Part shown: positions 1-8,354 of the stretch, piece by piece
Layout of the letters: each line of letters begins with the position of its first letter
How positions within the stretch are numbered: position 1 is the stretch's first letter
Source of the DNA: Methylotenera_A sp040387095
GTDB lineage: Bacteria > Pseudomonadota > Gammaproteobacteria > Burkholderiales > Methylophilaceae
Length of the DNA stretch: 30,615 nt
NCBI GenBank assembly: GCA_040387095.1
Contig: JAZKEJ010000149.1
Span: forward strand, 1 to 30,615
Direction: 5' to 3'
The notes under the pieces: model-generated
Databases searched by the model: none
Told to the model about the DNA's origin: nothing
The model's input: the letters and a program-made list of their open reading frames with translations, nothing else
Position numbers and translations under genes: made by a program

Positions 1-75
1 CGGTTTAATGCTACAGTCTTGAAAACTGTCGTGGGTGCGAGCCCACCGTGAGTTCGAATCTCACCTCTTCCGCCA
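1..75 (+). tRNA. tRNA-Ser(UGA), 5' part missing
   Basis: The 3' portion of a class II tRNA. The anticodon stem 13-17 pairs with 25-29 around a seven-base loop whose central triplet TGA (20-22) is the anticodon. A long variable arm follows (GTGGGT...GCCCAC), then a T-arm with GTTCGAATC and a 3' end with encoded CCA at 73-75. The long variable arm plus the UGA anticodon identify serine. The acceptor 5' strand and most of the D-arm lie before the window. Confidence 0.95.
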
Positions 76-81
76 AATAAT

Positions 82-120
82 AAAGCCAGTACTAGCTTAA
101 AGCGGTACTGGCTTTTTCTT
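82..120 (+). terminator. Intrinsic terminator after tRNA-Ser, possibly bidirectional
   Basis: An 11-bp perfect stem (82-92 with 105-115, core AGCCAGTAC/GTACTGGCT) runs into TTTTTCTT, seven bases after the tRNA CCA. Read on the minus strand the same hairpin is followed by TTTATTATTT, so it could also stop transcription of the minus-strand genes that end at 290. Confidence 0.85.
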
Positions 121-131
121 GAAGCAAATCA

Positions 132-150
132 AACTTGTTTTAAACAAGTT
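132..150. repeat. Perfect 9-bp inverted repeat with 1-base centre
   Basis: AACTTGTTT and AAACAAGTT flank a single T. There is no U-run after it, so it is not an obvious terminator. It could be a protein site or a chance palindrome. The rest of 121-289 shows nothing else recognisable. Confidence 0.4.
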
Positions 151-289
151 ACTGGTTTAAAAATTGTCCAACACTCATATTTGACCTACTTCTTGCTTAC
201 ACTTACTTTCAATTTTAGTTAATCAACAAATCAGCAATAATAAATAGCTGTTTGTGAGCTCTAAATTGATGCGTTAGGCCTTTTAAAAA

Positions 290-781
290 TTAAGCATATT
301 CACTAGAAAGCTTTATTTTGCGCTCAGTCATTTTCGCTGCTAGCTCGACCAAGTCTAAATTAGTACTCTTTGCTTCCGGGAACATTTCGCCTTCTTCTTC
401 TTTCACATGATGCTTCACATATTCGCTCATCACTTTAATTTTGGCGTCAAACATATCCCCATCAGGCTCCATGCCTTTAACTGCGGCGATCAAATCCTTT
501 AAAGTGGAATGTTCAACCATGGCTTCAGGTACTAATTCGTGATCTTTCAGTGCTTTTTGAACGGCGGGATAAAAAATTTCTTCTTCAACTTGCGCATGAA
601 TGGATAATTCTTTGCAAATTTGCTCAACCAATTGTTTTTTCTTGCTTTTTGAGCTGGTCGCTTCATAGTCTTTGAATAGACCCGCAACCAATTTGTGATC
701 GGCTTTCAATAGTGCGGTAGCGTCTTGATTGCCATTGCTTGTTGTTTTATCTGATTTAGTTTGTTTAGCATTTAATAACAT
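290..781 (-). CDS. Hemerythrin-like (HHE) domain protein
   Basis: A 163-residue cytosolic helical protein of the hemerythrin HHE cation-binding family, which carries a non-haem di-iron centre used to bind oxygen or to sense or scavenge reactive oxygen and nitrogen species. Candidate ligands are visible in order: H29 in ADHKLV, H62 with E66 in IHAQVEEE, H91 in EHSTL, and H124/H125 followed by EEE (128-130). The first 22 residues are polar, Lys/Thr/Ser-rich and probably disordered. The start at 781 has GGAG seven bases upstream. It is the last of three same-strand genes (350-residue membrane protein, 23-residue peptide, this one), so it may be transcribed from the promoter at 2073-2113 or from an unseen local one. 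The family call is firm; oxygen, NO or iron as the true ligand cannot be decided. Confidence 0.9.
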   Translation of the reverse strand: MLLNAKQTKSDKTTSNGNQDATALLKADHKLVAGLFKDYEATSSKSKKKQLVEQICKELSIHAQVEEEIFYPAVQKALKDHELVPEAMVEHSTLKDLIAAVKGMEPDGDMFDAKIKVMSEYVKHHVKEEEGEMFPEAKSTNLDLVELAAKMTERKIKLSSEYA

Positions 782-835
782 TTCGTTTCTCCGTTGATAT
801 ATTAAAAAGTAAGCCCTGCTGATTAAGGTTGCGGT

Positions 836-907
836 CTAGGTGAAAATCGCAATTAAAATGATGATAGGAATGGGTATTCCAAGGAATAAAAGTAGTAAAG
901 AACGCAT
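836..907 (-). CDS. 23-residue hydrophobic membrane peptide
   Basis: A very short ORF: MRSLLLL, then FLGIPIPIIILIAIFT. It has one continuous hydrophobic segment broken by an I-P-I-P motif, with Arg2 as the only charge, as expected for a single-pass inner-membrane peptide with a cytoplasmic N-terminus. The ribosome site is good: GGAGC four bases before the ATG. It lies 54 bases before the hemerythrin-like gene on the same strand, between that gene and the 350-residue membrane protein. I have an impression that peptides of this LLGIPIPIIIL type recur beside stress genes in Beta- and Gammaproteobacteria, but no function is known to me. The support is the ribosome site, the composition and the position. 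Confidence 0.6.
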   Translation of the reverse strand: MRSLLLLFLGIPIPIIILIAIFT

Positions 908-965
908 GGTTGCTCCTAATAATATTTAAATGATTAGTTTCATAAAAAGATAAGTTAAAGAATTA

Positions 966-986
966 CGATTGCATAAATTGCAATCG
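966..986 (-). terminator. Weak hairpin after the 350-residue membrane protein gene
   Basis: CGATTGCA and TGCAATCG form a perfect 8-bp stem around a five-base loop, seven bases beyond the stop codon at 993. On the minus strand it is followed by TAATTCTTT, a poor U-run, so it probably attenuates rather than stops transcription into the 23-residue peptide and hemerythrin genes. Confidence 0.4.
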
Positions 987-992
987 AAAGCT

Positions 993-2045
993 TTAATTAT
1001 CACGTGATCTTCCGCCCCAAGTCGCTGCTAAGCTGGCACTGAAAGCACCAACCAACAAGAATACAAACCCCCAAAGTGCGGTATAAGCGGCGGTTTTACG
1101 TGCTTTTTCAGCGGTTTCTTTAGCCACTTCCATAGCGTTTATCCTTTTTTCCTGCAGCATTGCAAATGCCATGGCAACCCGGCCTTCCGCCTCTGCTTGT
1201 GGCAACCCTGTTTGTTGCGATACTAGCTGTCCGATATATTTAACATCACCACTGGGCAGAGATTCAGCATTCATGCTATTCATAAATATGCTGGTTACTT
1301 CTGCAGCCTGCTGATCGGTTTTTGCTTTGGTTACATTTGATGGACTTGAGCTATTGAGAGTATTGCCATCCATATCTGTACCGAATTCACCTGAGGTGTT
1401 GTCAGTAGTTGCCGCGCCAGCTATCACATCTTTTCTAAACAGCGTGCCCACCATATAGCCAAGTGGATTATTATTTGATGGCATATCCATGCCATCAGCA
1501 TTAGCTGCAACACCGGTAATCGCAGCGCTGCTTGCGCCGCCTAGTACAGTTGCACCAGTTTTTGCTGTACCACTGGCGATGGAGCCGATAACAGATGCCA
1601 GCAGAGTGGCACACAGCAATGAAGACAGCGCCCACGTTAAAAAACCATGTGCGGTGTCGCGAAAGTAGACTTCATCGCTGTGTACCGAAACCCATTTGGT
1701 CCTCAGCCTGCCAGCCAGATATCCGCCCATGCCATAAGCGATTATCTGGGTAAATGCCAGCCAGATAATGGTTGTTAAACCGAGCGTACCCGCGCTGATG
1801 CCTTGGCCAGACCACACCGATATGGAAGACATACCAAAACCAATACCTAAAATAATCAGGGCGAGTGATAAGGCTGCTGCAGCTACTGTGCCAGCTAAAA
1901 CCGCGCCCCAAGATACCGCACTATGGTTAGCGTGGTTACCAGATACTAGATGCGAATGATTAGGCGATAAATTTTCATCTGTATTTTCATACATTAAATC
2001 ATTGTGATGATTAGTATTGTTTTGATTATTACTGAGGCTATTCAT
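993..2045 (-). CDS. Four-helix inner-membrane protein, function unknown
   Basis: 350 residues. A polar Asn/His-rich N-terminus (1-42) precedes SWGAVLAG and four predicted membrane helices at about 44-72, 86-110, 133-160 and 318-340. After helix 2 comes GGYLAGRLRTKWV...DEVYFRDTAHGFL, a signature I associate with a conserved proteobacterial membrane protein group often labelled PhnA-like or hypothetical. A polar soluble region (about 180-315) separates helices 3 and 4 and would face the periplasm or cytoplasm as one loop. GGAG sits seven bases before the start. The promoter at 2073-2113 puts the transcript start about 20 bases upstream. No enzyme motif is visible, and I give no function beyond stress-locus membrane protein. 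Confidence 0.85.
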   Translation of the reverse strand: MNSLSNNQNNTNHHNDLMYENTDENLSPNHSHLVSGNHANHSAVSWGAVLAGTVAAAALSLALIILGIGFGMSSISVWSGQGISAGTLGLTTIIWLAFTQIIAYGMGGYLAGRLRTKWVSVHSDEVYFRDTAHGFLTWALSSLLCATLLASVIGSIASGTAKTGATVLGGASSAAITGVAANADGMDMPSNNNPLGYMVGTLFRKDVIAGAATTDNTSGEFGTDMDGNTLNSSSPSNVTKAKTDQQAAEVTSIFMNSMNAESLPSGDVKYIGQLVSQQTGLPQAEAEGRVAMAFAMLQEKRINAMEVAKETAEKARKTAAYTALWGFVFLLVGAFSASLAATWGGRSRDN

Positions 2046-2072
2046 GATGATTCTCCAAATGATTTTGAAGAA

Positions 2073-2113
2073 ATTATCATCTAGCTAATAAAGCTTCTGT
2101 CTGCTATCACACA
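2073..2113 (-). promoter_or_regulatory. Class II Crp/Fnr-type promoter, 350-residue membrane protein
   Basis: Minus-strand 16-mer TGTGTGATAGCAGACA (2098-2113). Its last bases start an ACAGAA element (2095-2100), followed after 16 bp by GATAAT (2073-2078). The transcript would start near 2066. The match to the shared consensus is moderate on the left half. Confidence 0.55.
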
Positions 2114-2203
2114 TAAATGCTATTTAGGTTGACGCAATGGAAATGGTTTTGAGATGATTACTTAATATCAGCTGTTTAGTGTGACATTAAAAACACATTT
2201 AAA

Positions 2204-2246
2204 TGTTGGGTACCGCACATAATTTTTTTCAGTTTGCGACCATAAT
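2204..2246 (+). promoter_or_regulatory. Class II Crp/Fnr-type promoter, kinase operon
   Basis: 16-mer TGTTGGGTACCGCACA (2204-2219), one base off TGTTCGNTANCGCACA. An ACATAA element at 2217-2222 is followed after 18 bp by CATAAT (2241-2246). The transcript would start near 2253, leaving a leader of about 140 bases before the kinase start. Confidence 0.55.
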
Positions 2247-2358
2247 GATAAAAAAATTTCTATATTTTTGAAAGATATAAAATAATCTAAACTTACCCAT
2301 TACATTAAGTCATGCATCAGCAAATTCTGTGCTGTAAAAAATAAAAAAAAGGATAGTC

Positions 2359-2391
2359 ATGGTTAAACCAACTGAAACGCTAGCATCTTAG
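2359..2391 (+). CDS. 10-residue leader ORF before the hybrid kinase
   Basis: ATG with a strong ribosome site (AAAAGGATA, spacing about 6) encodes MVKPTETLAS and stops at TAG 2389-2391, two bases before the ATG at 2394 that opens the kinase frame. The kinase start itself has no ribosome site, so termination and reinitiation from this leader is a plausible way to translate it. Alternatively the leader is the true N-terminus and a one-base indel has separated it from the kinase. Coding status is uncertain. Confidence 0.4.
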   Translation: MVKPTETLAS

Positions 2392-2393
2392 CC

Positions 2394-5300
2394 ATGCTTT
2401 TAAAACACTTACGTTTTGGCGTATTTTTTAATTTTTTACAAATGAACATTAAATCATTTATTTTTTTAATAGCTGCAATACTGTTTGCAACCACGAGTGC
2501 GGTTGTCGTATTTTGGTCGTTTAAACAAGTTGAAGTAGCTTCTGCTGCCCGGCAACGTTCTCAGTTAATTATCAAAAAAGCCAATCTTTTGCTGTCGGAA
2601 ATTACGGATGCCGAAACTGGCATGCGTGGTTTTGTGCTGACAAATGACAAGATTTTTTTGCAGCCATATTCGGCTGTTATCAATTCCATCAGTCCGCAAT
2701 TAAAGCAGTTGCAACAGCTCAATTTAGCCACTGTTAACTCAACTCAATATAATTCTACCCCGCTTGAATCTGCCAATTCTGGGCAAAAACATCTCAATAC
2801 CTTAATTCCGTTGCTGGATTCTAAAATATCGCATATGACACGTGCAGTTGACCAGCAGCTTAATAAAAATCAAACGGCAGCCATCAGATTAGTTAAATCT
2901 ACCGAAGGATTGCAGTTGATGCAGACAATCCGGCTTGAAATGCAGCAATTTATTCATTTACAAGAATCCACGCTTGCGCAAAACGAGGCGATGTTTCAAT
3001 CCACGATGCGGCGCTTTTTTAACATAATCCGTATCGGAAGTGCCCTCAGCCTTTTATTTGCACTGATATTTGCTTACTTTTTTAATAGAGAGTCCAGGCA
3101 AAAAACTAAAAATATCGTGCATACCAAAACACAGCATTTACTCAAAAATCAAGAAAACATTAATGATCAATTGCAGAAAGCCAATATTGTTTTAGAAGAT
3201 AGTGAAGAAAAACTCGCTGTCACGCTAAATTCTATTGGTGATGCCGTGATTGCTACAGACATTTTGTCGCGTGTAACAAGCTTAAATAAAGTAGCTGAAA
3301 CATTAACAGGATGGACACCGCATGAAGCAATTGGTCGACCAATTGATGAAATTTTTTATATTGTAGATACAAAAACGCGACAACCGATTGCTACGCCAGT
3401 ATTGGAAACATTGTCACAAGCTAAGGTGCAATATTTACCCAAAAATACGCTGCTTATTTCGCGCGATGGTCACGAATATAATATTGCAGATACTTGCGCG
3501 CCAATTTTTAGTTTAGATAATACCGTGCAAGGTGCGGTGTTGGTGTTTCGTGACACAACCGAGCAAGAAGCTGTGCAAAGCAAATTGCGCACTAGTGAAG
3601 AGCTATACCGCGCCACTTTTGATCACGCCTCGGTTGGCATTGCACATGTCGCCATTAATGGAAAATTTTTAAGAGTGAACGAGTGGTTATGCAATATGCT
3701 GGGTTATTCAACTGCTGAGTTGCTCGGGCGCAAATTTCAAGATATCACTTATCCAGAGGATTTGGATGGTGACCTTGCATTGTTTGAGCAAGTGCTGACA
3801 GGAAAGATTGAACAGTACAACATTGAAAAACGTTATGTGCAAAAAAATAAAACATTAATGTGGATATGCTTATCTGTCAGTTGTATACGCCATGCAAATG
3901 GTGAAGTGGATTATTTTATTGCGGTGATCGAAGATATTTCAAAAAGAAAACAAGCCACAAAAGATGGCCGTCGTTTTTTCACGCTATCTCAAGAATTACT
4001 TTGTATCGTTAATTTTAATGGTTTTTTTACCGCTGTTAACGAGGCGTGGCAAAAAATGTTGGGCTACACAGAGATGGAGATATTGGCTAAACCTTACATT
4101 GAGTTTGTGCATGCCGATGACCGAGGGTTAACCAAATTAGAGATGGCGAAACTGATGCACGGCGGTGCTGATCCTGGTTTTGAAAATCGTTATGTCTGCA
4201 AAGATGGTTCGGTGCGCTGGTTGTTATGGAGTATTGCGGTGGACGCAGATAACAAACAATTCTATTGTTCGGCACGCGATATTACAGAGCGTAAACAAAA
4301 CGAAAAAGATTTAGTACTGCGTACTAATCAATTTAAAACTTTGCTAGACGCTGCGCCAATCGGCATATATTTAGTCGACGCGGATTTGAAAATCAGACAT
4401 TACAACCATTGTGCGGTGAGTAAATCGGACCAAGATGCAGATTGGCAAGGCGTTGATTTAAATGGTGACAGCTTAAAAGGCGATAACCTTGAAAGCATGG
4501 ATTTAGAAGGCATAAATCTAGAAGGCAAAGATCTAAAAGAAGTGTTGTTTAATTCTTTACAAAAAACCAATGCAGAAGCGATATTAAAACAATTCCGCAA
4601 AACCCTTAAAACAGGCTTGCCCTACACTGAAGCAGAATTTGTTAATTATCAGTACGACACGGGGATAACTACTTTTTACTCATGGCAAATCAACCGAATT
4701 ATTTTACCTGATGGTAAAAATGGTGTGGTTTGCTACTTTCAAGATATTACTGAGCGCGTATTAGATCAACGAAAAATCATTGAAAATGAAACGCGCTTCC
4801 GCACCCTGTTTGATAGGGGGCCAGTAGCCATGTACTTTTGCGATAAAGATGGAAAAATCCAAGAATATAACAATTATGCCGCTGAGATTTGGCAAAGTGA
4901 ACCCAAACGCAATCAAACCGATGAAGATTTCCGCAAGGACTTCAAGTTCTATTTGCTGAACGGTACTTTAATTCCGTTTACACAAATGTTTATGATGAAA
5001 GTGTTGGCAGGTGATTTGCCTTTTGTGCGCGATCAGGAAGTGATTTTTGAGCGGGCAGACGGATCGCGCGTGAATGTGGTGATTAATATTGTGCCAATTA
5101 AAAACTCGCAGGCTGAGATTACCGGCGCTATGAACTGCTTTTTTGATGTGACGTATCGCACACAGGCAGAAGTTGCACTTTTAAGTTACACCTATGAGCT
5201 TAAAGAAGCCAAAGCCCTCGCTGAAAAAGCCAATGCGGCAAAATCTGACTTTTTATCCAGCATGAGTCACGAGTTACGCACGCCTTTAAATTCCATATTA

Positions 5301-6446
5301 GGTTTTGCGCAATTATTACAATCCAGCAATCCCGCACCGACTGTTATCCAGCAACGCAACATTAATCAAATTTTGCAGAGTGGCTGGTATTTATTGGAGC
5401 TAATCAACGAAATACTAGATTTGGCACAAATCGAATCGGGCAAACAACCGTTGTTATTAATGCCGGTTTTGCTCAATCAGGTGTTAAGTGAGTGTGCGAT
5501 GCTAATCGAACCATTAACGATTAAACATGCGATTAAGGTCACGTTTGCGCCATTGCCAGCTTATACATTTGTCAATTCCGATAAAACACGCTTAAAACAA
5601 ATCATCATTAATTTGTTATCTAACGCCATTAAATATAACCAAAAAGATGGCGTAGTGACAGTAGATTACAGCTTGAAGGACGATGTGATTAAATTATCTG
5701 TGCGTGATACTGGATCGGGCTTAAATTCTACACAGTTAGAACATTTATTTGAGCCATTTAATCGACTGGGTCAAAATGCGGGCGATGAAGAAGGCACTGG
5801 TATTGGTTTGGTGGTGAGTAAGAAACTGATAGAACTAATGCACGGCGAGATAGGCGTAAGCAGCAAAGTTAACCATGGCAGCGTGTTTTGGATAACGCTA
5901 AATTTAGTGAATACACCTAAATTAGTAGATGCGCAGATGCCATTGCTGAGTAGTAAAATCAAAAAAATTGACATTAATCAAACTGAACGTATTGCTGACG
6001 ATTATGCGGATTCAAATACTCAAGATAAGGAAAAATACTCAACCAATAAATTGCTTTATATTGAAGATAACCAAGCCAATTTGATATTAGTAGAAGAAAT
6101 GCTTGTTAGTAATCCGCATATAAATTTACAAGGTGCAACAGATGGCGGTCACGGTTTAAAAATGGCCAGCACTTGGCTGCCCGATGTTATTTTATTAGAC
6201 ATTAATCTAACGGATATGGATGGATACGCTGTGTTAAAAGCGTTGGCCAGTGATTCTCAAACTGCGCATATTCCCGTGATTGCCATTAGTGCGAACGCCA
6301 TGCAGGCAGATATTCAGAAAGGAATTGAGGCTGGGTTTTTTAGATATTTAATTAAACCTGTTAAGTTAAATGACTTGATGGAATCTTTAGAGTTTGCATT
6401 TGACTACGCCAAATTGACTCAATTTAATCATGAAGAAACAAACTGA
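2394..6446 (+). CDS. CHASE3 / five-PAS hybrid sensor histidine kinase
   Basis: A 1350-residue membrane-bound hybrid kinase. Order: TM1 about 18-43, periplasmic CHASE3 about 44-205 (contains DAETGMRGFVLT), TM2 about 208-230, PAS domains at about 273-395, 403-525, 528-648, 647-800 and 801-925, then HisKA with SMSHELRTPLN (phospho-acceptor H959), an HATPase with NLLSNAIKYN, DTGSGL and GTGIGL boxes, and a C-terminal receiver with acceptor D1269 (LLDINLTDMDG) and KP near 1319. All catalytic residues are present. PAS4 contains a period-five leucine insertion (687-716). The start at 2394 lacks a ribosome site and probably depends on the leader at 2359; Met17 (2442), just before TM1, is the other option. 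It is followed by a response regulator and a Crp/Fnr regulator, its probable output. Confidence 0.92.
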   Translation: MLLKHLRFGVFFNFLQMNIKSFIFLIAAILFATTSAVVVFWSFKQVEVASAARQRSQLIIKKANLLLSEITDAETGMRGFVLTNDKIFLQPYSAVINSISPQLKQLQQLNLATVNSTQYNSTPLESANSGQKHLNTLIPLLDSKISHMTRAVDQQLNKNQTAAIRLVKSTEGLQLMQTIRLEMQQFIHLQESTLAQNEAMFQSTMRRFFNIIRIGSALSLLFALIFAYFFNRESRQKTKNIVHTKTQHLLKNQENINDQLQKANIVLEDSEEKLAVTLNSIGDAVIATDILSRVTSLNKVAETLTGWTPHEAIGRPIDEIFYIVDTKTRQPIATPVLETLSQAKVQYLPKNTLLISRDGHEYNIADTCAPIFSLDNTVQGAVLVFRDTTEQEAVQSKLRTSEELYRATFDHASVGIAHVAINGKFLRVNEWLCNMLGYSTAELLGRKFQDITYPEDLDGDLALFEQVLTGKIEQYNIEKRYVQKNKTLMWICLSVSCIRHANGEVDYFIAVIEDISKRKQATKDGRRFFTLSQELLCIVNFNGFFTAVNEAWQKMLGYTEMEILAKPYIEFVHADDRGLTKLEMAKLMHGGADPGFENRYVCKDGSVRWLLWSIAVDADNKQFYCSARDITERKQNEKDLVLRTNQFKTLLDAAPIGIYLVDADLKIRHYNHCAVSKSDQDADWQGVDLNGDSLKGDNLESMDLEGINLEGKDLKEVLFNSLQKTNAEAILKQFRKTLKTGLPYTEAEFVNYQYDTGITTFYSWQINRIILPDGKNGVVCYFQDITERVLDQRKIIENETRFRTLFDRGPVAMYFCDKDGKIQEYNNYAAEIWQSEPKRNQTDEDFRKDFKFYLLNGTLIPFTQMFMMKVLAGDLPFVRDQEVIFERADGSRVNVVINIVPIKNSQAEITGAMNCFFDVTYRTQAEVALLSYTYELKEAKALAEKANAAKSDFLSSMSHELRTPLNSILGFAQLLQSSNPAPTVIQQRNINQILQSGWYLLELINEILDLAQIESGKQPLLLMPVLLNQVLSECAMLIEPLTIKHAIKVTFAPLPAYTFVNSDKTRLKQIIINLLSNAIKYNQKDGVVTVDYSLKDDVIKLSVRDTGSGLNSTQLEHLFEPFNRLGQNAGDEEGTGIGLVVSKKLIELMHGEIGVSSKVNHGSVFWITLNLVNTPKLVDAQMPLLSSKIKKIDINQTERIADDYADSNTQDKEKYSTNKLLYIEDNQANLILVEEMLVSNPHINLQGATDGGHGLKMASTWLPDVILLDINLTDMDGYAVLKALASDSQTAHIPVIAISANAMQADIQKGIEAGFFRYLIKPVKLNDLMESLEFAFDYAKLTQFNHEETN
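4452..4541 (+). repeat. Six 15-bp units encoding pentapeptide-like repeats in PAS4
   Basis: Six consecutive imperfect 15-nt units encode VDLNG, DSLKG, DNLES, MDLEG, INLEG and KDLKE. Leucine falls at residues 689, 694, 699, 704, 709 and 714, exactly every fifth position, mostly preceded by D or N. This matches the A(D/N)LXX pattern of pentapeptide repeats and sits where a PAS domain normally has a short loop. Confidence 0.8.
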
Positions 6447-6539
6447 ATATGATCAAGTAAACTGGTAAAAAATGCAGCGCTACAGATTTACAGCAATGAA
6501 TTGGAAATCCAATACTGATAAATGGAAGGTAATAATAAA

Positions 6540-7388
6540 ATGATTAATTTAATCAATATACTCGAGGCTAAGATACTGATTGTGGATGATCAGGAATCTA
6601 ACGTGAGCTTGTTAGAGCAGATGCTGATCGAGGAAGGTTATACCGATGTTAACTCAACCACGAATCCGCAAGAGGTATGTACACTACACCGCAAAAATCA
6701 CTACGATCTCATTTTGCTAGATCTGCAAATGCCCGTTATGGACGGTTTTCAGGTAATGGAAAGCCTTAAGACCAATCATGTTGATGCCTATTTACCTGTA
6801 CTTGTATTAACTGCACAACCGGGCCATAAACTAAGAGCTTTACAAGCAGGCGCTAAAGATTTTATTAGTAAGCCGTTTGATTTGGTAGAAGTAAAAACGC
6901 GCATTCATAACATGCTGGAAGTGCGTCTTTTGTACAAAAAATTGGAAGAATACAATAAACAGTTAGAACAAGAAGTGCTCGAACGCACCGCAGAATTGCG
7001 TGAAAGCGAGGCGCGTTTTCGTAGCTTGACTGAATTGGCTTGTGATTGGTATTGGGAGCAGGATGAAACCATGAAATTCACCAGAGTGTCTGGCCCGGTA
7101 TTGGATTTATTGGGCATACAGGTGGATGCATTAGCAGACAATACAAACGGTGATGCAAGCTCAGAACCTTTAAAAGCACTGAAATTGCTGGGCTGGAATG
7201 AAACAGAGCGTGATTTGATTAAAGCAAAAATTGCCGACAGAGAACCGTTTATTGATTTTATTTTTACGCGTGATTTAGGTGATGGCAATTTACAAAAATT
7301 CCAGATCAGCGGTGAACCAATGTTTGATAATAATTGCCGTTATAGAGGTTATCGCGGAATCGGTTTTGAACTGACGAGGAGAAAGTAG
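6540..7388 (+). CDS. Response regulator with C-terminal PAS, no output domain
   Basis: 282 residues from this start. The receiver (about 10-130) has the acidic pair D16-D17, acceptor D61 in LLDLQMPVMDG, and the conserved Lys in ISKPFD. A short coiled coil (YKKLEEYNKQLEQEVLERTAELRESEARF) leads into one PAS domain (about 155-280), where the protein ends in ELTRRK with no kinase, GGDEF or DNA-binding module. I chose ATG 6540 because GGAAGGT lies at the right distance before it; an in-frame ATG 18 bases upstream (6522) has no ribosome site. It lies 93 bases after the hybrid kinase and 21 bases before the Crp/Fnr gene. Likely role: phosphorylation-dependent adaptor that works by protein contact, or a phosphate sink for the kinase. 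The partner is unknown. Confidence 0.88.
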   Translation: MINLINILEAKILIVDDQESNVSLLEQMLIEEGYTDVNSTTNPQEVCTLHRKNHYDLILLDLQMPVMDGFQVMESLKTNHVDAYLPVLVLTAQPGHKLRALQAGAKDFISKPFDLVEVKTRIHNMLEVRLLYKKLEEYNKQLEQEVLERTAELRESEARFRSLTELACDWYWEQDETMKFTRVSGPVLDLLGIQVDALADNTNGDASSEPLKALKLLGWNETERDLIKAKIADREPFIDFIFTRDLGDGNLQKFQISGEPMFDNNCRYRGYRGIGFELTRRK

Positions 7389-7409
7389 CAAGTAACAGTG
7401 GAGCTTAAT

Positions 7410-8318
7410 ATGACATCGTCTCAACCCTTAACGGAAAAAACTGCCGAAAATACAAAGTTAACTACATCAGAGTTAGCTCGAATTAACACGGAAAAAACTG
7501 GCATAAATTATACTGATACAAATGCCCCAGCTTCTGATTCTATCGCCGCAGAAGCTTCAAGCTTTCTTAGGAAAAACTTACCACAGGGTATATTAAAGCA
7601 GTCTGGTGTATTGAAATTCGACCCCAAGCTAAATCGCTTACTGGCCGCATTGCCATCTTCTGAGTTAGATTTTTTGTCCAGTTATTTAAAGTTAATCTAC
7701 CTGCCATTAGGTGAATCTTTATATGTACCTGGCATACCATTAACACATGCTTATTTCCCCATTAATTGCGTGGTGTCTATGCATTATGTAACCGAAACTA
7801 GCGCTTCCACAGAAACAGCCAGTGCTGGCAATGAGGGCATGGTAGGGATAGCATTGGTGATGGGTGGTGATAGCACGCCAAGCTCAAGCACGGTAGTCAT
7901 AGCAGGCTATGCATACAAGATAGAGGGCCACCTTTTAAAACGTGCATTAACTCAGAATGATGCGTTACAACGTTTATTATGGCGCTATATTCAAGTATTA
8001 ATTACACAAATTTCTCAAACAGCGGTGTGTAACAGACACCACACTATTGAGCAGCAATTGTCACGTTGGTTACTGCTTAATGTTAGTCGATTATCCACTA
8101 ATGAGTTAACCATCACGCAAGAATTGGTGGCTAGCATATTGGGTGTAAGACGAGAGAGCATTACACAGGCAGCCAGCAATTTGCAGCGTGCTGGACTCAT
8201 TAGCTATCGTCGGGGCCATATTTCTTTATTGGATCGTCATGGACTAGAGAAATGGGCTTGCGAATGCCATAAAGTGATGCAAACGGAATTAAAGCGTTTG
8301 TTACATGACGCAGACTGA
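7410..8318 (+). CDS. Crp/Fnr-family transcriptional regulator (paralogue 1)
   Basis: 302 residues from ATG 7410, which has GGAG six bases upstream; a GTG at 7398 is in frame but has no ribosome site. An N-terminal extension of about 65 polar residues precedes a cyclic-nucleotide-binding-type beta-roll (about 70-185) and a long dimer helix. Then comes a winged helix with LTITQELVASILGVRRESIT, whose recognition helix carries R-R-E-S-I-T. The motif TAVCNRHHT before the DNA-binding domain is shared with the paralogue at 14887-15612. No FNR-type cysteine cluster is present, so an iron-sulfur oxygen sensor is unlikely; the ligand is unknown. It is the third gene of the kinase operon and a candidate binder of the TGTTC-N6-GAACA operators. 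Confidence 0.92.
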   Translation: MTSSQPLTEKTAENTKLTTSELARINTEKTGINYTDTNAPASDSIAAEASSFLRKNLPQGILKQSGVLKFDPKLNRLLAALPSSELDFLSSYLKLIYLPLGESLYVPGIPLTHAYFPINCVVSMHYVTETSASTETASAGNEGMVGIALVMGGDSTPSSSTVVIAGYAYKIEGHLLKRALTQNDALQRLLWRYIQVLITQISQTAVCNRHHTIEQQLSRWLLLNVSRLSTNELTITQELVASILGVRRESITQAASNLQRAGLISYRRGHISLLDRHGLEKWACECHKVMQTELKRLLHDAD

Positions 8319-8354
8319 CCTTAATTTTTTAACGCTCATAAAAAGATTACATTT

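Larger units (their letters stand above)
2046..2393. other. Divergent intergenic region with two operator-promoters
   Basis: 348 bases between the minus-strand membrane protein gene and the plus-strand kinase gene. It holds the two divergently oriented operator-promoters (2073-2113 and 2204-2246) and a small leader ORF (2359-2391). The rest is very AT-rich with no other recognisable element. Confidence 0.6.

Noticed and set aside
1768..1959. ORF opposite the 350-residue membrane protein
   Set aside because: Shadow frame; no ribosome site, and the minus-strand gene has membrane-helix structure and a known motif.
6496..6543. 15-codon ORF overlapping the response regulator start (ATGA)
   Set aside because: No ribosome site of its own; the overlap is likely chance around the real Shine-Dalgarno sequence.
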